From the NCBI GenBank assembly GCA_900466745.1, contig UBNE01000006.1:1-51016 (forward strand): a stretch of DNA of 51,016 nucleotides, read 5' to 3'. The translations under genes and the position numbers were made by a program. Source of the stretch: Hyphomicrobiales bacterium (GTDB lineage Bacteria > Pseudomonadota > Alphaproteobacteria > Rhizobiales > Beijerinckiaceae). Each line of letters starts with the position of its first letter. Positions within the stretch are counted from its first letter, which is position 1. This document shows positions 20,369-28,770 of the stretch, in pieces. The notes under the pieces were generated by a model. It was not told where the DNA came from. It searched no databases and saw nothing but the letters and a program-made list of their open reading frames with translations.

Positions 20369-20458
20369 TCAGAACCGCTCGGGGCGGAGCAGCGCATAGG
20401 TGAGGTAGACGAGCAGGATCGCCGTCACCGCCCCACCGAGAAGGTAGTCGACGAGCAT
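20369..20458 (-). CDS. kdpF: KdpF small stabilising subunit
   Basis: 29 codons: MLVDYLLGGAVTAILLVYLT followed by YALLRPERF. The single hydrophobic span and the YALLRPE(R/K)F ending are the KdpF signature, and the length equals E. coli KdpF. GAGGGG lies just before the ATG. It stabilises the KdpABC complex in the membrane. The gene is 30 bp before kdpA. Confidence 0.9.
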   Translation of the reverse strand: MLVDYLLGGAVTAILLVYLTYALLRPERF

Positions 20459-20467
20459 GGGGACCCC

Positions 20468-20548
20468 TCAGAGCGCGTCGCAGGCGCGGATGTAGGCGAG
20501 GCTGGCCGCGAAGAAGGCGAAGCCGAGCGCGAGCATGGCGATATCCAT
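20468..20548 (-). CDS. 26-aa hydrophobic micro-protein leading the kdp operon
   Basis: 26 codons: MDIAMLALGFAFFAASLAYI then RACDAL. It is one membrane span ending in a short polar tail with Cys. AAGGA lies about nine bases before the ATG, and kdpF starts 9 bp after its stop. It reads like a second KdpF-sized peptide. I recall similar short ORFs before kdpF in other bacteria, but I cannot name a characterised family. It is the first gene of the operon and may be a subunit or a leader peptide. Confidence 0.6.
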   Translation of the reverse strand: MDIAMLALGFAFFAASLAYIRACDAL

Positions 20549-20665
20549 TGCCGTGGTCCTTTCGACCGGGCGTTGCGATCGGCGCAGGCGCAGGCCGGCC
20601 CTGCCGCCGGCGGCGGCGCGAAGCCGGTCAGCCGAATGGCCGTGCATGAATTATCGGGAGGCGCG

Positions 20666-20720
20666 CATAGGGTTTCGAGACGGGCGAAAACGCCGCGGCA
20701 TAGGAATTCCATAGGAATTC
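20666..20720 (-). promoter_or_regulatory. Candidate KdpE operator: three phased 11-bp repeats upstream of kdp
   Basis: On the coding strand GAATTCCTATG occurs twice in immediate tandem (20710-20720 and 20699-20709). GAAACCCTATG (9/11) is at 20666-20676. The third copy is exactly 33 bp, three repeat lengths, from the second, so all lie on one helix face. OmpR-class regulators such as KdpE bind tandem repeats with this period. The block is 118-172 bp upstream of the first kdp ORF. The rest of 20549-20763 holds no gene. Confidence 0.5.
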
Positions 20721-20763
20721 GCGCGCCGGCTCGCGCTGGGCACCGGCCGGGCGGCGCCCCGGT

Positions 20764-22494
20764 TCAGGCCGAGCGCAAGGCCGGAAATGCCGCGTCGTCA
20801 CGCACCGGCACGGCCCTGTCGAGTTCGATCAGCTCGAGCGGGCCGAGGCCGGCCGGCTCGCGATGGGCGATGACGATCAGGGTCGCCAGCGGCAGCGCGG
20901 CGCGCAGGGCCGCGAGGACCTGCCCCTCGCCCGCGCGATCGAGCGCGCTCGTCGCCTCGTCCAGCACCAGCCAGTCCGGCTTCTGGAGCAGGGCGCGGGC
21001 CAGCGCCAGGCGCTGGCGCTCGCCGCCCGAGAGGCCGCGCCGGGCCTCGCTCCAGCCTGCCGCGTCGAGCGTCCACAGGGCCGGCAGGCCGACCTGCTCC
21101 AGGGCCCGGCGGAGGGCGTCGTCGTCGAGCGCGCCCGGCGGCAGCGGATAGGACAGCACGGTTCGCAGATCGCCGAGCGGCAGATAGGGCTGCTGCGGCA
21201 GAACCACGATCCGCCCCCAGGGCCGCTCGATCCGGCCGTCGCCGTGGCGCCACAGCCCGGCCACCGCCTTGGCGAGCGAGCTCTTGCCATGGCCGGACGG
21301 CGCCGACAGCCAGTAGCCGCCGCCCGCCGCCAGCCGCAGCTCCGGCAGGGCCTGCAGCCGGCGGCCGCCCGGCGTCTCCAGCACGACCTGTTTCAGCGCC
21401 AGCGCGCCATCGGCCGAGGGGTGCAGCGCCGGGCGGGTGGCCGGAGCGGCGGCATTCTCGGCCGCCTGCATGAAATGCGACAGGCGGCTGGCGGCAGCGG
21501 CGAGCTCGGCGAGGTCGCGATAGGAGAAGACGAACCAGGACAGCGTGGTCACGACGTTCTGGAAGGCCGAGCCGATCTGCATCAGCCCGCCGAAGCTGAC
21601 GCGCCCGGCGAGATAGGCCGGCAGCGCAAGGAAGAGCGGAATGCGCAGCACGGTCTGGAAATAGGGCCGGGTGAACAGCCCGAGGACCAGGTCGCGCTTG
21701 GCGAGGCTGCGCCAGTTGCGGGCGATCGACGCGAAGCGCGCGCCGAACAGCCGCCGTTCCGCCGGCTCGCCATCGGCCAGCGCCACTGCCTCGACATGCT
21801 CGCGCATCCGCATCAGCGCGAAGCGGAAATCCGCCTCGCGGCGCTGCTGCTCGACCGAGAGCGCCTTCAGCGGCCGGCCGAGCAGATGGGTGACGCCGCT
21901 CGCCAGCGCGACATAAAGCGGCGCCGCCCAGACCATGTAGCGCGGAATCTCGACGGAGACGCCCATCACGGCGAAGGCGAGCGGGAAGGTCGAGAGCGAC
22001 CACAGGATCGCGGCATAGGTGGTGAGCGCGACGATATTGGTCGCCAGCTCGAGTCCCTCCGCCGTCAGCTTGTCGACGAAGATGCGGCAATCCTCGGCGA
22101 TGCGCTGGTCCGGGTTGTCGAGGCCGTGATCGGTGCGGTCGCGCAGATGCCAGAAGGCCTTTCCGGCGAGCCAGCGGTCGAGCGCCGCCTCCGTCAGCGC
22201 ATGGCGCCAGCGGATCTGCAGCATCTTGCGCAGATAGGTGCTGGCGAGATGGAGCGAGGCGCTGACCGCGATCAGCCCGAAGAAGATCGCGATCTGGCGC
22301 AGGGCGCCGTCGACGTCGAGCTTCTGCAAGGCGTTGTAGAAATCCGCCGTCCAGGCGATCAGGCGCACGCCGATCTGCACGCCGGCGAGGCCGAGCCCGA
22401 AGATCATCAGGAAATAGAGGGCGCCGATCCTGCCGCCCGGCCCGCCGACGCACAGCCGCGTCAGCCGCGCGATCCGCCCCAGCGCCGCCCTCAC
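20764..22494 (-). CDS. YddA/SbmA-type ABC transporter (fused membrane and ATPase domains)
   Basis: 576 aa with a GTG start overlapping the chaN stop (GTGA). The N-terminal 340 residues are an ABC membrane domain of the SbmA/BacA/ABC-D type, with [23 protein letters not shown] and [16 protein letters not shown]. The ATPase domain has APSGHGKSS (about 397-405), signature LSGGERQR, Walker [13 protein letters not shown] and switch His (IAHRE). The first Gly of Walker A is Ala. Relatives move cobalamin, peptides or fatty-acyl compounds; the substrate here is unknown. Its place in an operon with heme genes suggests heme or tetrapyrrole handling, which is inference. Confidence 0.85.
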   Translation of the reverse strand: MRAALGRIARLTRLCVGGPGGRIGALYFLMIFGLGLAGVQIGVRLIAWTADFYNALQKLDVDGALRQIAIFFGLIAVSASLHLASTYLRKMLQIRWRHALTEAALDRWLAGKAFWHLRDRTDHGLDNPDQRIAEDCRIFVDKLTAEGLELATNIVALTTYAAILWSLSTFPLAFAVMGVSVEIPRYMVWAAPLYVALASGVTHLLGRPLKALSVEQQRREADFRFALMRMREHVEAVALADGEPAERRLFGARFASIARNWRSLAKRDLVLGLFTRPYFQTVLRIPLFLALPAYLAGRVSFGGLMQIGSAFQNVVTTLSWFVFSYRDLAELAAAASRLSHFMQAAENAAAPATRPALHPSADGALALKQVVLETPGGRRLQALPELRLAAGGGYWLSAPSGHGKSSLAKAVAGLWRHGDGRIERPWGRIVVLPQQPYLPLGDLRTVLSYPLPPGALDDDALRRALEQVGLPALWTLDAAGWSEARRGLSGGERQRLALARALLQKPDWLVLDEATSALDRAGEGQVLAALRAALPLATLIVIAHREPAGLGPLELIELDRAVPVRDDAAFPALRSA

Positions 22495-23387
22495 GACGCG
22501 GCCCGGGGCTGGGTCCGGCGCGGCTGCGGCGGCTCCGGCGTGTCGAGCCGGAAGACGGCATCGGCGATGCCGGCGAATTCCGCCGGATCATGCTCCGCCG
22601 CCGTGGTCGGCAGCAGCACCGCGACATCCTCGATCCCGAGATCGCGGAGCTGGTAGGGCGTGCCGTGGCCGTATTCGAGATGGCCGCGGCCGATGATGCC
22701 GATGACGAGCGGATCGTCCGTCGCCGCGGCCAGGTGATCGGCGATGCGGCAGGCGAAGGAACGGTCCCAGCATTGCTGCGCGCGCACGAAGCGGTCGAAG
22801 CGCTCGGGCGCCATCGCCTCCGGCCGCGCCGGCCCGGCGAAGCGCCCGGTGATCGCCGCGAGATAGCGGCGATAGGCCTCGCTCGCCGGTGCCGACGGCG
22901 TCACGCCGTCGCGCTCCCCGACCGGGATCGCCTCCCAGCCGACCTGCCCGACCCGCGTCACCAGCGGACGGTGACAGTTCAGCGCCAGCATCTTCACCCG
23001 CTGCTGGCGGCAGAAATGGAACAGCGGCAGATAGAGCGCGGGATCGAAGCCCCAGACCGCGTCCCAGTCGCTGCGCGCCAGGAAGGTGGCGGTGTCCAGC
23101 GCTCCCTCGATCCAGGCGTCGAGCACGGGCTGGACCCGGAGCGGGAACATCTCGAAGCCCATCGCCAGGGACGGCCGCAGCAGGCGCAGGAAGGCCGCGA
23201 CATGGAGCTGCCAGCGATGGATCTCGGCGACGTCGTGCGTCTCGCCCAGCAGCACGACGCGCCTGGCCGCCATCGCCCGCATCAGCTCCGGCTGCGGCAG
23301 CTCCCGGCCCGTTGCCGGGCAGAGCCAGCCGGCGCGCGGATGCGCCAGCAGGCCGCGCCCGCCCTCGGCCTCAGCCGCGGACGGCAT
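22491..23387 (-). CDS. ChaN-family heme-binding-like protein (DUF399)
   Basis: 298 aa from the ATG at 23387, which lies inside the end of the hutX-like gene (17-bp overlap). The ChaN fold motif [18 protein letters not shown] is present, with the second core [18 protein letters not shown]. ChaN of Campylobacter is an iron-regulated heme-binding lipoprotein. Here I see no lipobox or convincing signal peptide from this start, so the protein may be cytoplasmic or the start may be further upstream. The gene sits between a HutX-like gene and an ABC transporter, supporting a heme role. Confidence 0.78.
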   Translation of the reverse strand: MPSAAEAEGGRGLLAHPRAGWLCPATGRELPQPELMRAMAARRVVLLGETHDVAEIHRWQLHVAAFLRLLRPSLAMGFEMFPLRVQPVLDAWIEGALDTATFLARSDWDAVWGFDPALYLPLFHFCRQQRVKMLALNCHRPLVTRVGQVGWEAIPVGERDGVTPSAPASEAYRRYLAAITGRFAGPARPEAMAPERFDRFVRAQQCWDRSFACRIADHLAAATDDPLVIGIIGRGHLEYGHGTPYQLRDLGIEDVAVLLPTTAAEHDPAEFAGIADAVFRLDTPEPPQPRRTQPRAAS

Positions 23388-24123
23388 GGCTTTTCGGCAC
23401 CTTGGCGAAGGCCGCGGCCGGGCCGCGCAAGGCGAGGCCGAAGCGGCCGCCCTGCGCGTCCAGCGCATGCAGGATGGTGGCCGGGCCCTCGGCCTCGCGC
23501 TCCCAGCCGGAGACGGCGCCGGCCTTCAGATGCAGATGGAAATCCGGCTGCATGATGTTGACGAACCCCATGGCCGGCTTCGGCTCGGGCAAGGCGCCGC
23601 GCCAGTGCTGGAACAGGCCCGGCCGCTCGATCACGATGGCGACGTCCTCGCCGCTGGCGCGGATCGCCGCGAAGCTGCGCGCGCCGAGATCGTCCTCCGG
23701 CACCTCGGCCGGCCCGCCGCTTCCGGGCGCCTCGCGCTGGACCGGCTCCAGCGCCTCGCCCGGGCCGAAGCCCTCCAGCGCCGCGTCGAAGGGCTCCAGC
23801 CCGTCGAGCCCGATCAGGCTGAACAGGGTCTCCCCGGCCGCATCCCGGCATTCCAGGCGCGGCAGCACGCGCTCGCGCATCCGGCTGGTGCGGTCGGCGA
23901 CGATATCGGCGACGCAGGCGAGGTCGATGCGGCTGTCATGGCAGGCGCCCGAGAGCCGTGCCGACCCGGCCTCGACGGCCACCGTCTCGACCGCGCCCAT
24001 CCGCTCATGCGTTGCCCCGCCGGTGCGCGCGCTCAGCATGAGCCGGCCCATCGCCGGCAGGCTCTTCAGGATCTCGGCGGGTTGCGCGCTCAGTTTTTCG
24101 CGCGGCCTGGCGGTGCTGGTCAT
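23371..24123 (-). CDS. HutX/HemS-like heme utilisation protein
   Basis: 250 aa from the ATG at 24123 (GGAG nine bases upstream). The frame stays open upstream through two hairpins but that is not coding. It contains GRLMLSARTGGATHERMG near the N-terminus and NIMQPDFHLHLKAGAVSGWE with a Phe/His-rich strand near the C-terminus. Both resemble repeats of the HemS/ChuX/HutX heme-carrier fold. Full HemS proteins are about 350 aa, so this is an intermediate, reduced form. Such proteins accept heme after import and may help release iron. It lies directly downstream of the TonB receptor. Confidence 0.72.
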   Translation of the reverse strand: MTSTARPREKLSAQPAEILKSLPAMGRLMLSARTGGATHERMGAVETVAVEAGSARLSGACHDSRIDLACVADIVADRTSRMRERVLPRLECRDAAGETLFSLIGLDGLEPFDAALEGFGPGEALEPVQREAPGSGGPAEVPEDDLGARSFAAIRASGEDVAIVIERPGLFQHWRGALPEPKPAMGFVNIMQPDFHLHLKAGAVSGWEREAEGPATILHALDAQGGRFGLALRGPAAAFAKVPKSHAVRG

Positions 24124-24142
24124 GATGGTCTCCGAAAAAGGG

Positions 24143-24200
24143 GGCGGCGCTCCGGGGTCTCGGTCGAAGCGCCGCCGTTTCGCCGCGCCGGGGCGCGGCG
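24143..24200 (-). terminator. Two tandem hairpins with T-run between TonB receptor and hutX-like gene
   Basis: Reading with the genes, CGCCGCGCC/GGCGCGGCG (24200-24181, 2-nt loop) comes first. GGCGGCGC/GCGCCGCC (24176-24143) comes next, followed by CCC and TTTTT. The second is a convincing intrinsic terminator or attenuator. It would lower expression of the downstream heme genes relative to the receptor. Confidence 0.65.
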
Positions 24201-24214
24201 TCTCGCTGCCGGGT

Positions 24215-26470
24215 TCAGAATTCGACCGTGGCGGCGAGCTTGAAGGTGCGGCCGGGCGCGGTCTGCAATTCGAGCGGGTTGCTCGCCGCGGTCGAGGCGG
24301 GCGACGGCACCTTCTCATAGCTCGTGCCGCCGACGAGGTTGGCGAAGTAGCGCTTGTCGAAGATGTTCTCGACGCCGCCGCGCACCGTGATGAAGGAGGT
24401 CGGCTTCCAGTTCAGATAGGCGTCGAACACCGAGTAGCCACCCGCCTTGAACAGGCTCGGCGAGCTGGCGCGGTTCACGCCGCCGGCGAAGGTGCCGATC
24501 ACCTCGGCCTCCAGGCCGTATTCCGGCATCAGATACTTCACCGCGGTGACGGCCTTGAACGGATTGACGTCGAAAGGCGTCCGCGCTTCGCCGGCTTCGA
24601 CCCGCTGCTTGCCGTATTGATAGCTGAGCGAAACATTGGCGAGCCAGCGCTCGTGGAAACGCCACTCGGCCGAGGCCTCGATGCCCGAGATCTGCACCTG
24701 CGACAGATTGCGGTAGGTGATGTCGATGGTCCCGGGGATCTCGTAGAAGGACTGGATGAAGTCCTTGTAGCGCGCGTGGAAGACGCCGACCGAGAACCAG
24801 CCATCGGCGAACTTGCCGCGCAGGCCTGCCTCGTAGGAGCGGACGGATTCGGGCCGCAGATCGGGGTTCGGGATCAGGTTGAAGGTGGTCGAAGGCAGCG
24901 AGGTGTAGAGCTGCTCGGCGGTCGGCATCTTGAAGCCTTCCGCATAGCGCGCATAGAGCGAGTAGGTCTCGTCCAGCTTGAAGATCGTGCCGATCTGCGG
25001 AATGAACTTACGGGAGTCGAGCTCCCGCGGCTCCTTGCCCGGCACGATGACATAGCCGGGGCCCATGCGCGGATCGATGTTGTAGGTCGCATAGCGGATG
25101 CCGGGCGTGATCGTCCAGCGGCCGGAGAGCAGCTCGATCTCGTCCTGCAGGAAGATGTCGGCGCGCGTCGTCGTGGCGTTGGCGAAGTTGAAGCCACCGG
25201 CGAGCGTCGTGGTCGTGACGCCGGTGGCGAGGTTCCTGACGTCGTCCTGCCGCTTGTAGTCGGTCCGGGTGATGTCGCCCTGGAAGCCGTAGGTCAGGCG
25301 GTGGAAGCTGGGGCCGAGCGCGAAGCTCGACTTCGCCTGGATGTCGAGCTGCGAGAACTGCTCGGAATAGTCGTGCAGGCCGCGCGTGAAGCGCTGCTGC
25401 CCGTTGGCGAGCGTCTGCAGGTTGTTGGTGACGAAGGTGCGCTCCTGCGGCGAGAACGAGGCCTGCCAGCGCAGCGAATCGAGGAAGCTCAGCCCGGCAT
25501 CCCATTCATGCTCCAGCGCGATGCGCTTGCGGCTCTTGATCTGGTTGCGGATGTTCGGACCGTTGCGGACGCCGCCGCTCACGACATTGTAGTTGTAGAG
25601 CTGGTTCACGGTCGAATCGCTGTCGTAGTATTCGCCGGTCAGCTTGAAGGTGTGGTCGCCGGTCGGCTTGAAGACGAGCTTGGCGAAACTGTTCCAGACC
25701 GTGACGTCGAGCGGGTTGAGCTTGTCGCAAGGCAGGAAGCGCAGCGTCGGCACCGGGCAGCCCCAGCGCCCGCCATCGGCGCGGGCCTTGGTCAGCCTCG
25801 CCTCGTGGGCGCTCTTGTGGCTGAGGCCGACGATGCCCTCCAGCATCGGCGAGAAGCGGAAGGCGGCGATGCCCGTCTTGACGAAGGAGCGGTCGAGGCT
25901 GTCATAGGCGGAGTTGAGCCGCACCGCATAGGGCTTGTCCTTGCCCTTCAGCAGGTCCTCCGGGTCGAGCGTGCGATAGGCGACGATGCCGCCCATCGCG
26001 TCCGCGCCCCACAGCACCGAGCCCGGGCCGCGCACGATCTCCGCGCTCTTCAGGAAGGGCAGGTCGACGAAGTCGCGGTTGCCGTCGGTGACGCGCTCGA
26101 TGACGCGCGAGCCGTCGACCTGCATCTGGACGCGGTTGCCGCCGACGCCCCGGATGGTGAAGCCGCCGTAATTGCTGAACGGATCGGTGCTGCTGGTGAT
26201 GCGGTTGACGCTGACACCGGGCTCGTAGCGGATCAGGTCCTGGGTGTCGCGGATGATCCGATCGTCGAGCTCCTGCCGCGTGATCACGCTGACCGTGCCG
26301 GGAACGTCGAGAACCTGCTTGGCGCCGCGCTCGGCGGTGACCGTGATCTGATCCAGCGAGATCGTGCCCGGCTCGGCCGCCGCAGGCGGTGCCGACTGGG
26401 CTTTCGCGCCGGCTAACGGAGCCGACGCAGCCAAGATTAAAACAGATATAATCCTATAATTTCTTTTCAT
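24215..26470 (-). CDS. TonB-dependent heme/hemoglobin receptor
   Basis: 751 aa from the ATG at 26470, giving a signal peptide MKRNYRIISVLILAASAPLA cleaved near AKA-QSA. An in-frame ATG at 26485 is an alternative. The TonB box region is ISLDQITVTAERG. The plug domain contains DLIRYEPGVSVNR and GFTIRGVGGNRVQMQVDG. The barrel has NLIPNPDLRPESVRSYEAGL, the NPNL-like motif of hemoglobin/heme receptors, and ends in LAATVEF. It imports heme across the outer membrane with TonB-ExbBD, which are not in the window. The adjacent HutX/ChaN genes support heme as ligand. No hmuTUV genes follow. Confidence 0.88.
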   Translation of the reverse strand: MKRNYRIISVLILAASAPLAGAKAQSAPPAAAEPGTISLDQITVTAERGAKQVLDVPGTVSVITRQELDDRIIRDTQDLIRYEPGVSVNRITSSTDPFSNYGGFTIRGVGGNRVQMQVDGSRVIERVTDGNRDFVDLPFLKSAEIVRGPGSVLWGADAMGGIVAYRTLDPEDLLKGKDKPYAVRLNSAYDSLDRSFVKTGIAAFRFSPMLEGIVGLSHKSAHEARLTKARADGGRWGCPVPTLRFLPCDKLNPLDVTVWNSFAKLVFKPTGDHTFKLTGEYYDSDSTVNQLYNYNVVSGGVRNGPNIRNQIKSRKRIALEHEWDAGLSFLDSLRWQASFSPQERTFVTNNLQTLANGQQRFTRGLHDYSEQFSQLDIQAKSSFALGPSFHRLTYGFQGDITRTDYKRQDDVRNLATGVTTTTLAGGFNFANATTTRADIFLQDEIELLSGRWTITPGIRYATYNIDPRMGPGYVIVPGKEPRELDSRKFIPQIGTIFKLDETYSLYARYAEGFKMPTAEQLYTSLPSTTFNLIPNPDLRPESVRSYEAGLRGKFADGWFSVGVFHARYKDFIQSFYEIPGTIDITYRNLSQVQISGIEASAEWRFHERWLANVSLSYQYGKQRVEAGEARTPFDVNPFKAVTAVKYLMPEYGLEAEVIGTFAGGVNRASSPSLFKAGGYSVFDAYLNWKPTSFITVRGGVENIFDKRYFANLVGGTSYEKVPSPASTAASNPLELQTAPGRTFKLAATVEF

Positions 26471-26863
26471 AACCCAGCCCACCATTTTGTCGGCGAGCCG
26501 ATTATTCCATTGGCAAAAGATTCGCAAATTGAATCTTATCACTATATTATAGTTCCAAGCTGAATTTATAGCTATTACAAACCAATGACTGAAAATATCC
26601 ACCCCCGCCCGCCGCTCTCTTTTGAACTGATCGAAGATCAAACCGGAGACATCATCGGCGGCCCCGGACGATCCGATCCGGACAGGCGGCAATGACGGCC
26701 ATTCTCCCCGCGCCGAGTGCAGCCGCAGGGCCAGGCGAGCCGGCGACGGCGTTTGACATCGCCGGCAGCGCTATCTATGCGCGCGCCGGATCCTTACCAT
26801 GCGCCAGCCATCGGCATCGCCGTGCGGGCTGGCCATCTTCCACAGGGGGCGGAGCGGCAGGCG
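26471..26863. promoter_or_regulatory. Divergent intergenic region with TTGCAA-type element and AT-rich promoter
   Basis: This 393-bp gap is AT-rich at 26500-26600, unlike the rest of the window. TGGCAA-N5-TCGCAA then AT (26511-26529) matches the porin/irr element at 15 of 19 positions with the same spacing. It overlaps a dyad GATTC/GAATC (26519-26535). CTATATTATAG at 26542-26552 could supply a -10 for the receptor gene. I see no convincing gene in the gap; the 26640-26863 part is GC-rich leader of the following permease. Confidence 0.5.
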
Positions 26864-27616
26864 ATGGGTTTCGACATGGTCCTGCTCGTCTTCCTGGCGG
26901 GTTTCGCCTCGGGCGTCGTCAACGCCATCGCCGGCGGGGGCACCTTCATCACCTTCGGCACGCTGACGATGGCGGGGATGCCGGCCATCACCGCCAACGC
27001 GACCTCGGCCATCGCCCAGTTGCCGGGCTATCTCGCCTCCTCCCTGAGCTACCGCCGGGAAATCCTCGGCAACTGGCGCACGGCCCTCGGCCTGCTGGCG
27101 GTCTCCTTCATCGGCGGCATCATCGGCGGCACGCTGCTGCTGGCGATGAACAACAAGTCCTTCTCGGCGCTGGTGCCCTGGCTGCTGCTGTTCGCGACGG
27201 GGCTGTTCGTCGCCGGCCCCTATCTGCCGCGCTCGCGGAGCCAGGCCGCAAAGGCCGGCCCCGGCAGGCGCGCGGCGCGCGGGCTGCTGCAGCTCGTCAC
27301 CGCGATCTATGGCGGCTTCTTCGGCGCCGGCATGGGCATCATGATGCTGGCGACGCTCGGGCTGACCGAGGGCAGCGACTACCACAGGCTGAACGCGCTG
27401 AAGAACCTGCTCTCGATCAGCATCGCCCTGATGGCGGTCGTCGTCTTCATCGGCGGAGGCGTCATCGACTGGAGCGGCGCCCTGCTCCTGATCCCCGGCG
27501 CGACCCTGGGCGGCTTCGCCGGGATCTACGCCGCAAGGCGCGTCAGCCAAGCCTATATCCGCTGGATCGTCACCGGCATCGCCGCCCTGCTGACGGCCTA
27601 TTACTTCCTGCGATAA
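26864..27616 (+). CDS. TauE/SafE-family (TSUP) membrane permease
   Basis: 250 aa from the ATG at 26864 (GGCAGG upstream); a longer start at 26717 adds a non-membrane Arg-rich stretch and is unlikely. It has about eight membrane spans in two repeats. The family motif GVVNAIAGGGTFITFGTL opens the first, and YGGFFGAGMGIMMLATLGL opens the second. TSUP proteins export sulfite, sulfoacetate or other anions; no substrate can be given. It stands alone, divergent from the heme receptor and 284 bp before the FAH gene. Confidence 0.88.
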   Translation: MGFDMVLLVFLAGFASGVVNAIAGGGTFITFGTLTMAGMPAITANATSAIAQLPGYLASSLSYRREILGNWRTALGLLAVSFIGGIIGGTLLLAMNNKSFSALVPWLLLFATGLFVAGPYLPRSRSQAAKAGPGRRAARGLLQLVTAIYGGFFGAGMGIMMLATLGLTEGSDYHRLNALKNLLSISIALMAVVVFIGGGVIDWSGALLLIPGATLGGFAGIYAARRVSQAYIRWIVTGIAALLTAYYFLR

Positions 27617-27765
27617 CCTCCCGGGCCGACCCGCCTGCGCAACCGCCCGGCTCCGCGCGGCAGCGCGGCGCCCCGCCGCCCGGCGGGAGGCTCCCACTTT
27701 GCCCGTCCACAGGCCGGCACTGCCCGCGCCGGGCGCGCCCGCGGCGGATTGACAGAGCGAGCAGC

Positions 27766-27791
27766 CATCTATTTAACATGATAACTAGATG
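27766..27791. promoter_or_regulatory. Near-palindromic operator upstream of FAH gene
   Basis: CATCTA (27766-27771) and TAGATG (27786-27791) flank TTTAACATGATAAC. The whole 26 bp is a dyad with 11 of 13 pairs complementary, centred on CATG. The inner TTAACATGATAA (27773-27784) recurs with one change upstream of the amino-acid importer. A MarR-type regulator (HpaR-like, 35584) is encoded at the cluster end and is the likely binder. The rest of 27617-27900 shows no gene. Confidence 0.5.
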
Positions 27792-27900
27792 ATGCGGCGG
27801 CGAGGCGGAACCGGGCTCGGTCGCGAGCGTGCGGCACCGCCATGCCCGCTTCGTCTGCGGCCCCAGCGCGCCCCGTCGTGCCGTTTGCGAGGAACACCCC

Positions 27901-28767
27901 TTGGTTTCGAAGTTCGTCAGTTTCGCCCATGGCGATGAAACGCGCTATGGCCTGATCGCCGCAGGCGGCGTCGTCGACCTGTCCGCACGCCACCGGGCGC
28001 AATGGCCGACGCTGCAGCAGGTGGTGGCGCAAGGCGCCTTCGGCGCCCTGGCCGAGGCCGGCGCGGCGCTGGCGCCCGACCTGCCGCTCGAGGGCCTGCG
28101 CTACGCGCTGCCTACCCTCGCGCCGGAGAAGATCATCTGCGTCGGCGTGAACTTTCCCGACCGCAACGCCGAGTACAAGGACGGCAAGGAGGCGCCGCCG
28201 AACCCCTCGCTGTTCCCGCGCTTCCTGCGCTCCTTCACGGCGCATGAGCAGCCGCTGATCCGCCCGCCGGAAAGCGAGCAGCTCGACTATGAGGGCGAGA
28301 TCGCCATCGTCATCGGCAAGCCGGGCCGCCGCATCGCCGAGCGCGACGCGCTCGGCCATATCGCGGCGCTGACGCTCGCCAACGAGGGAACGATCCGCGA
28401 CTGGGTGCGCCACGCCAAGTTCAACGTCACCCAGGGCAAGAACTTCGACCGCTCCGGCTCGCTCGGCCCCTGGCTGGTGCCCTTCGCCGACGAGGCGCAG
28501 CTCGCCGACATCGCCTTGACCACCCGGGTCAACGGCGAGGTCCGCCAGAGCGACCGGACGAGCCGGATGATCTTCTCCTTCCGCAAGATCATCAATTACG
28601 TCTCGACCTTCACCACCCTGGTGCCGGGCGACATCCTGATCACCGGCACGCCGACCGGTGCCGGCGCGCGCTTCGACCCGCCGATCTGGCTGAGGCCCGG
28701 CGACGTCGTCGAGGTCGAGGCCGAGGGCATCGGCCTGCTGCGCAACACCATCGCCGACGAGGCCTGA
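27901..28767 (+). CDS. Fumarylacetoacetate hydrolase-family protein (HpaG-like)
   Basis: 288 aa from a TTG start at 27901, chosen because GAGGAA lies nine bases upstream and the family N-terminus (VSKFVSFAHGDETRYGL) begins there. FAH-fold motifs are IICVGVNFPDRNAEYK, LDYEGEIAIVIGK with metal-binding Glu residues, TQGKNFDRSGSLGPWLV, and ITGTPTGAGARFDPP. Members hydrolyse or decarboxylate oxo-dicarboxylates; E. coli HpaG decarboxylates a homoprotocatechuate ring-cleavage product. HpaH and HpaF nearby suggest a similar step here. The exact reaction is not proven. Confidence 0.82.
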   Translation: MVSKFVSFAHGDETRYGLIAAGGVVDLSARHRAQWPTLQQVVAQGAFGALAEAGAALAPDLPLEGLRYALPTLAPEKIICVGVNFPDRNAEYKDGKEAPPNPSLFPRFLRSFTAHEQPLIRPPESEQLDYEGEIAIVIGKPGRRIAERDALGHIAALTLANEGTIRDWVRHAKFNVTQGKNFDRSGSLGPWLVPFADEAQLADIALTTRVNGEVRQSDRTSRMIFSFRKIINYVSTFTTLVPGDILITGTPTGAGARFDPPIWLRPGDVVEVEAEGIGLLRNTIADEA

Positions 28768-28770
28768 ACC

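Noticed and set aside
26540..26560. Classic Irr iron control element in the TonB receptor promoter
   Set aside because: CTATATTATAG is a near-palindrome but does not match the ICE consensus (TTTAGAA/TTCTAAA type); it fits a -10 element better.
26692..27792. 366-codon + strand frame overlapping the TSUP gene
   Set aside because: It is Arg/Ala/Gly-rich without domains, while the adjacent frame encodes a clear TauE/SafE permease.
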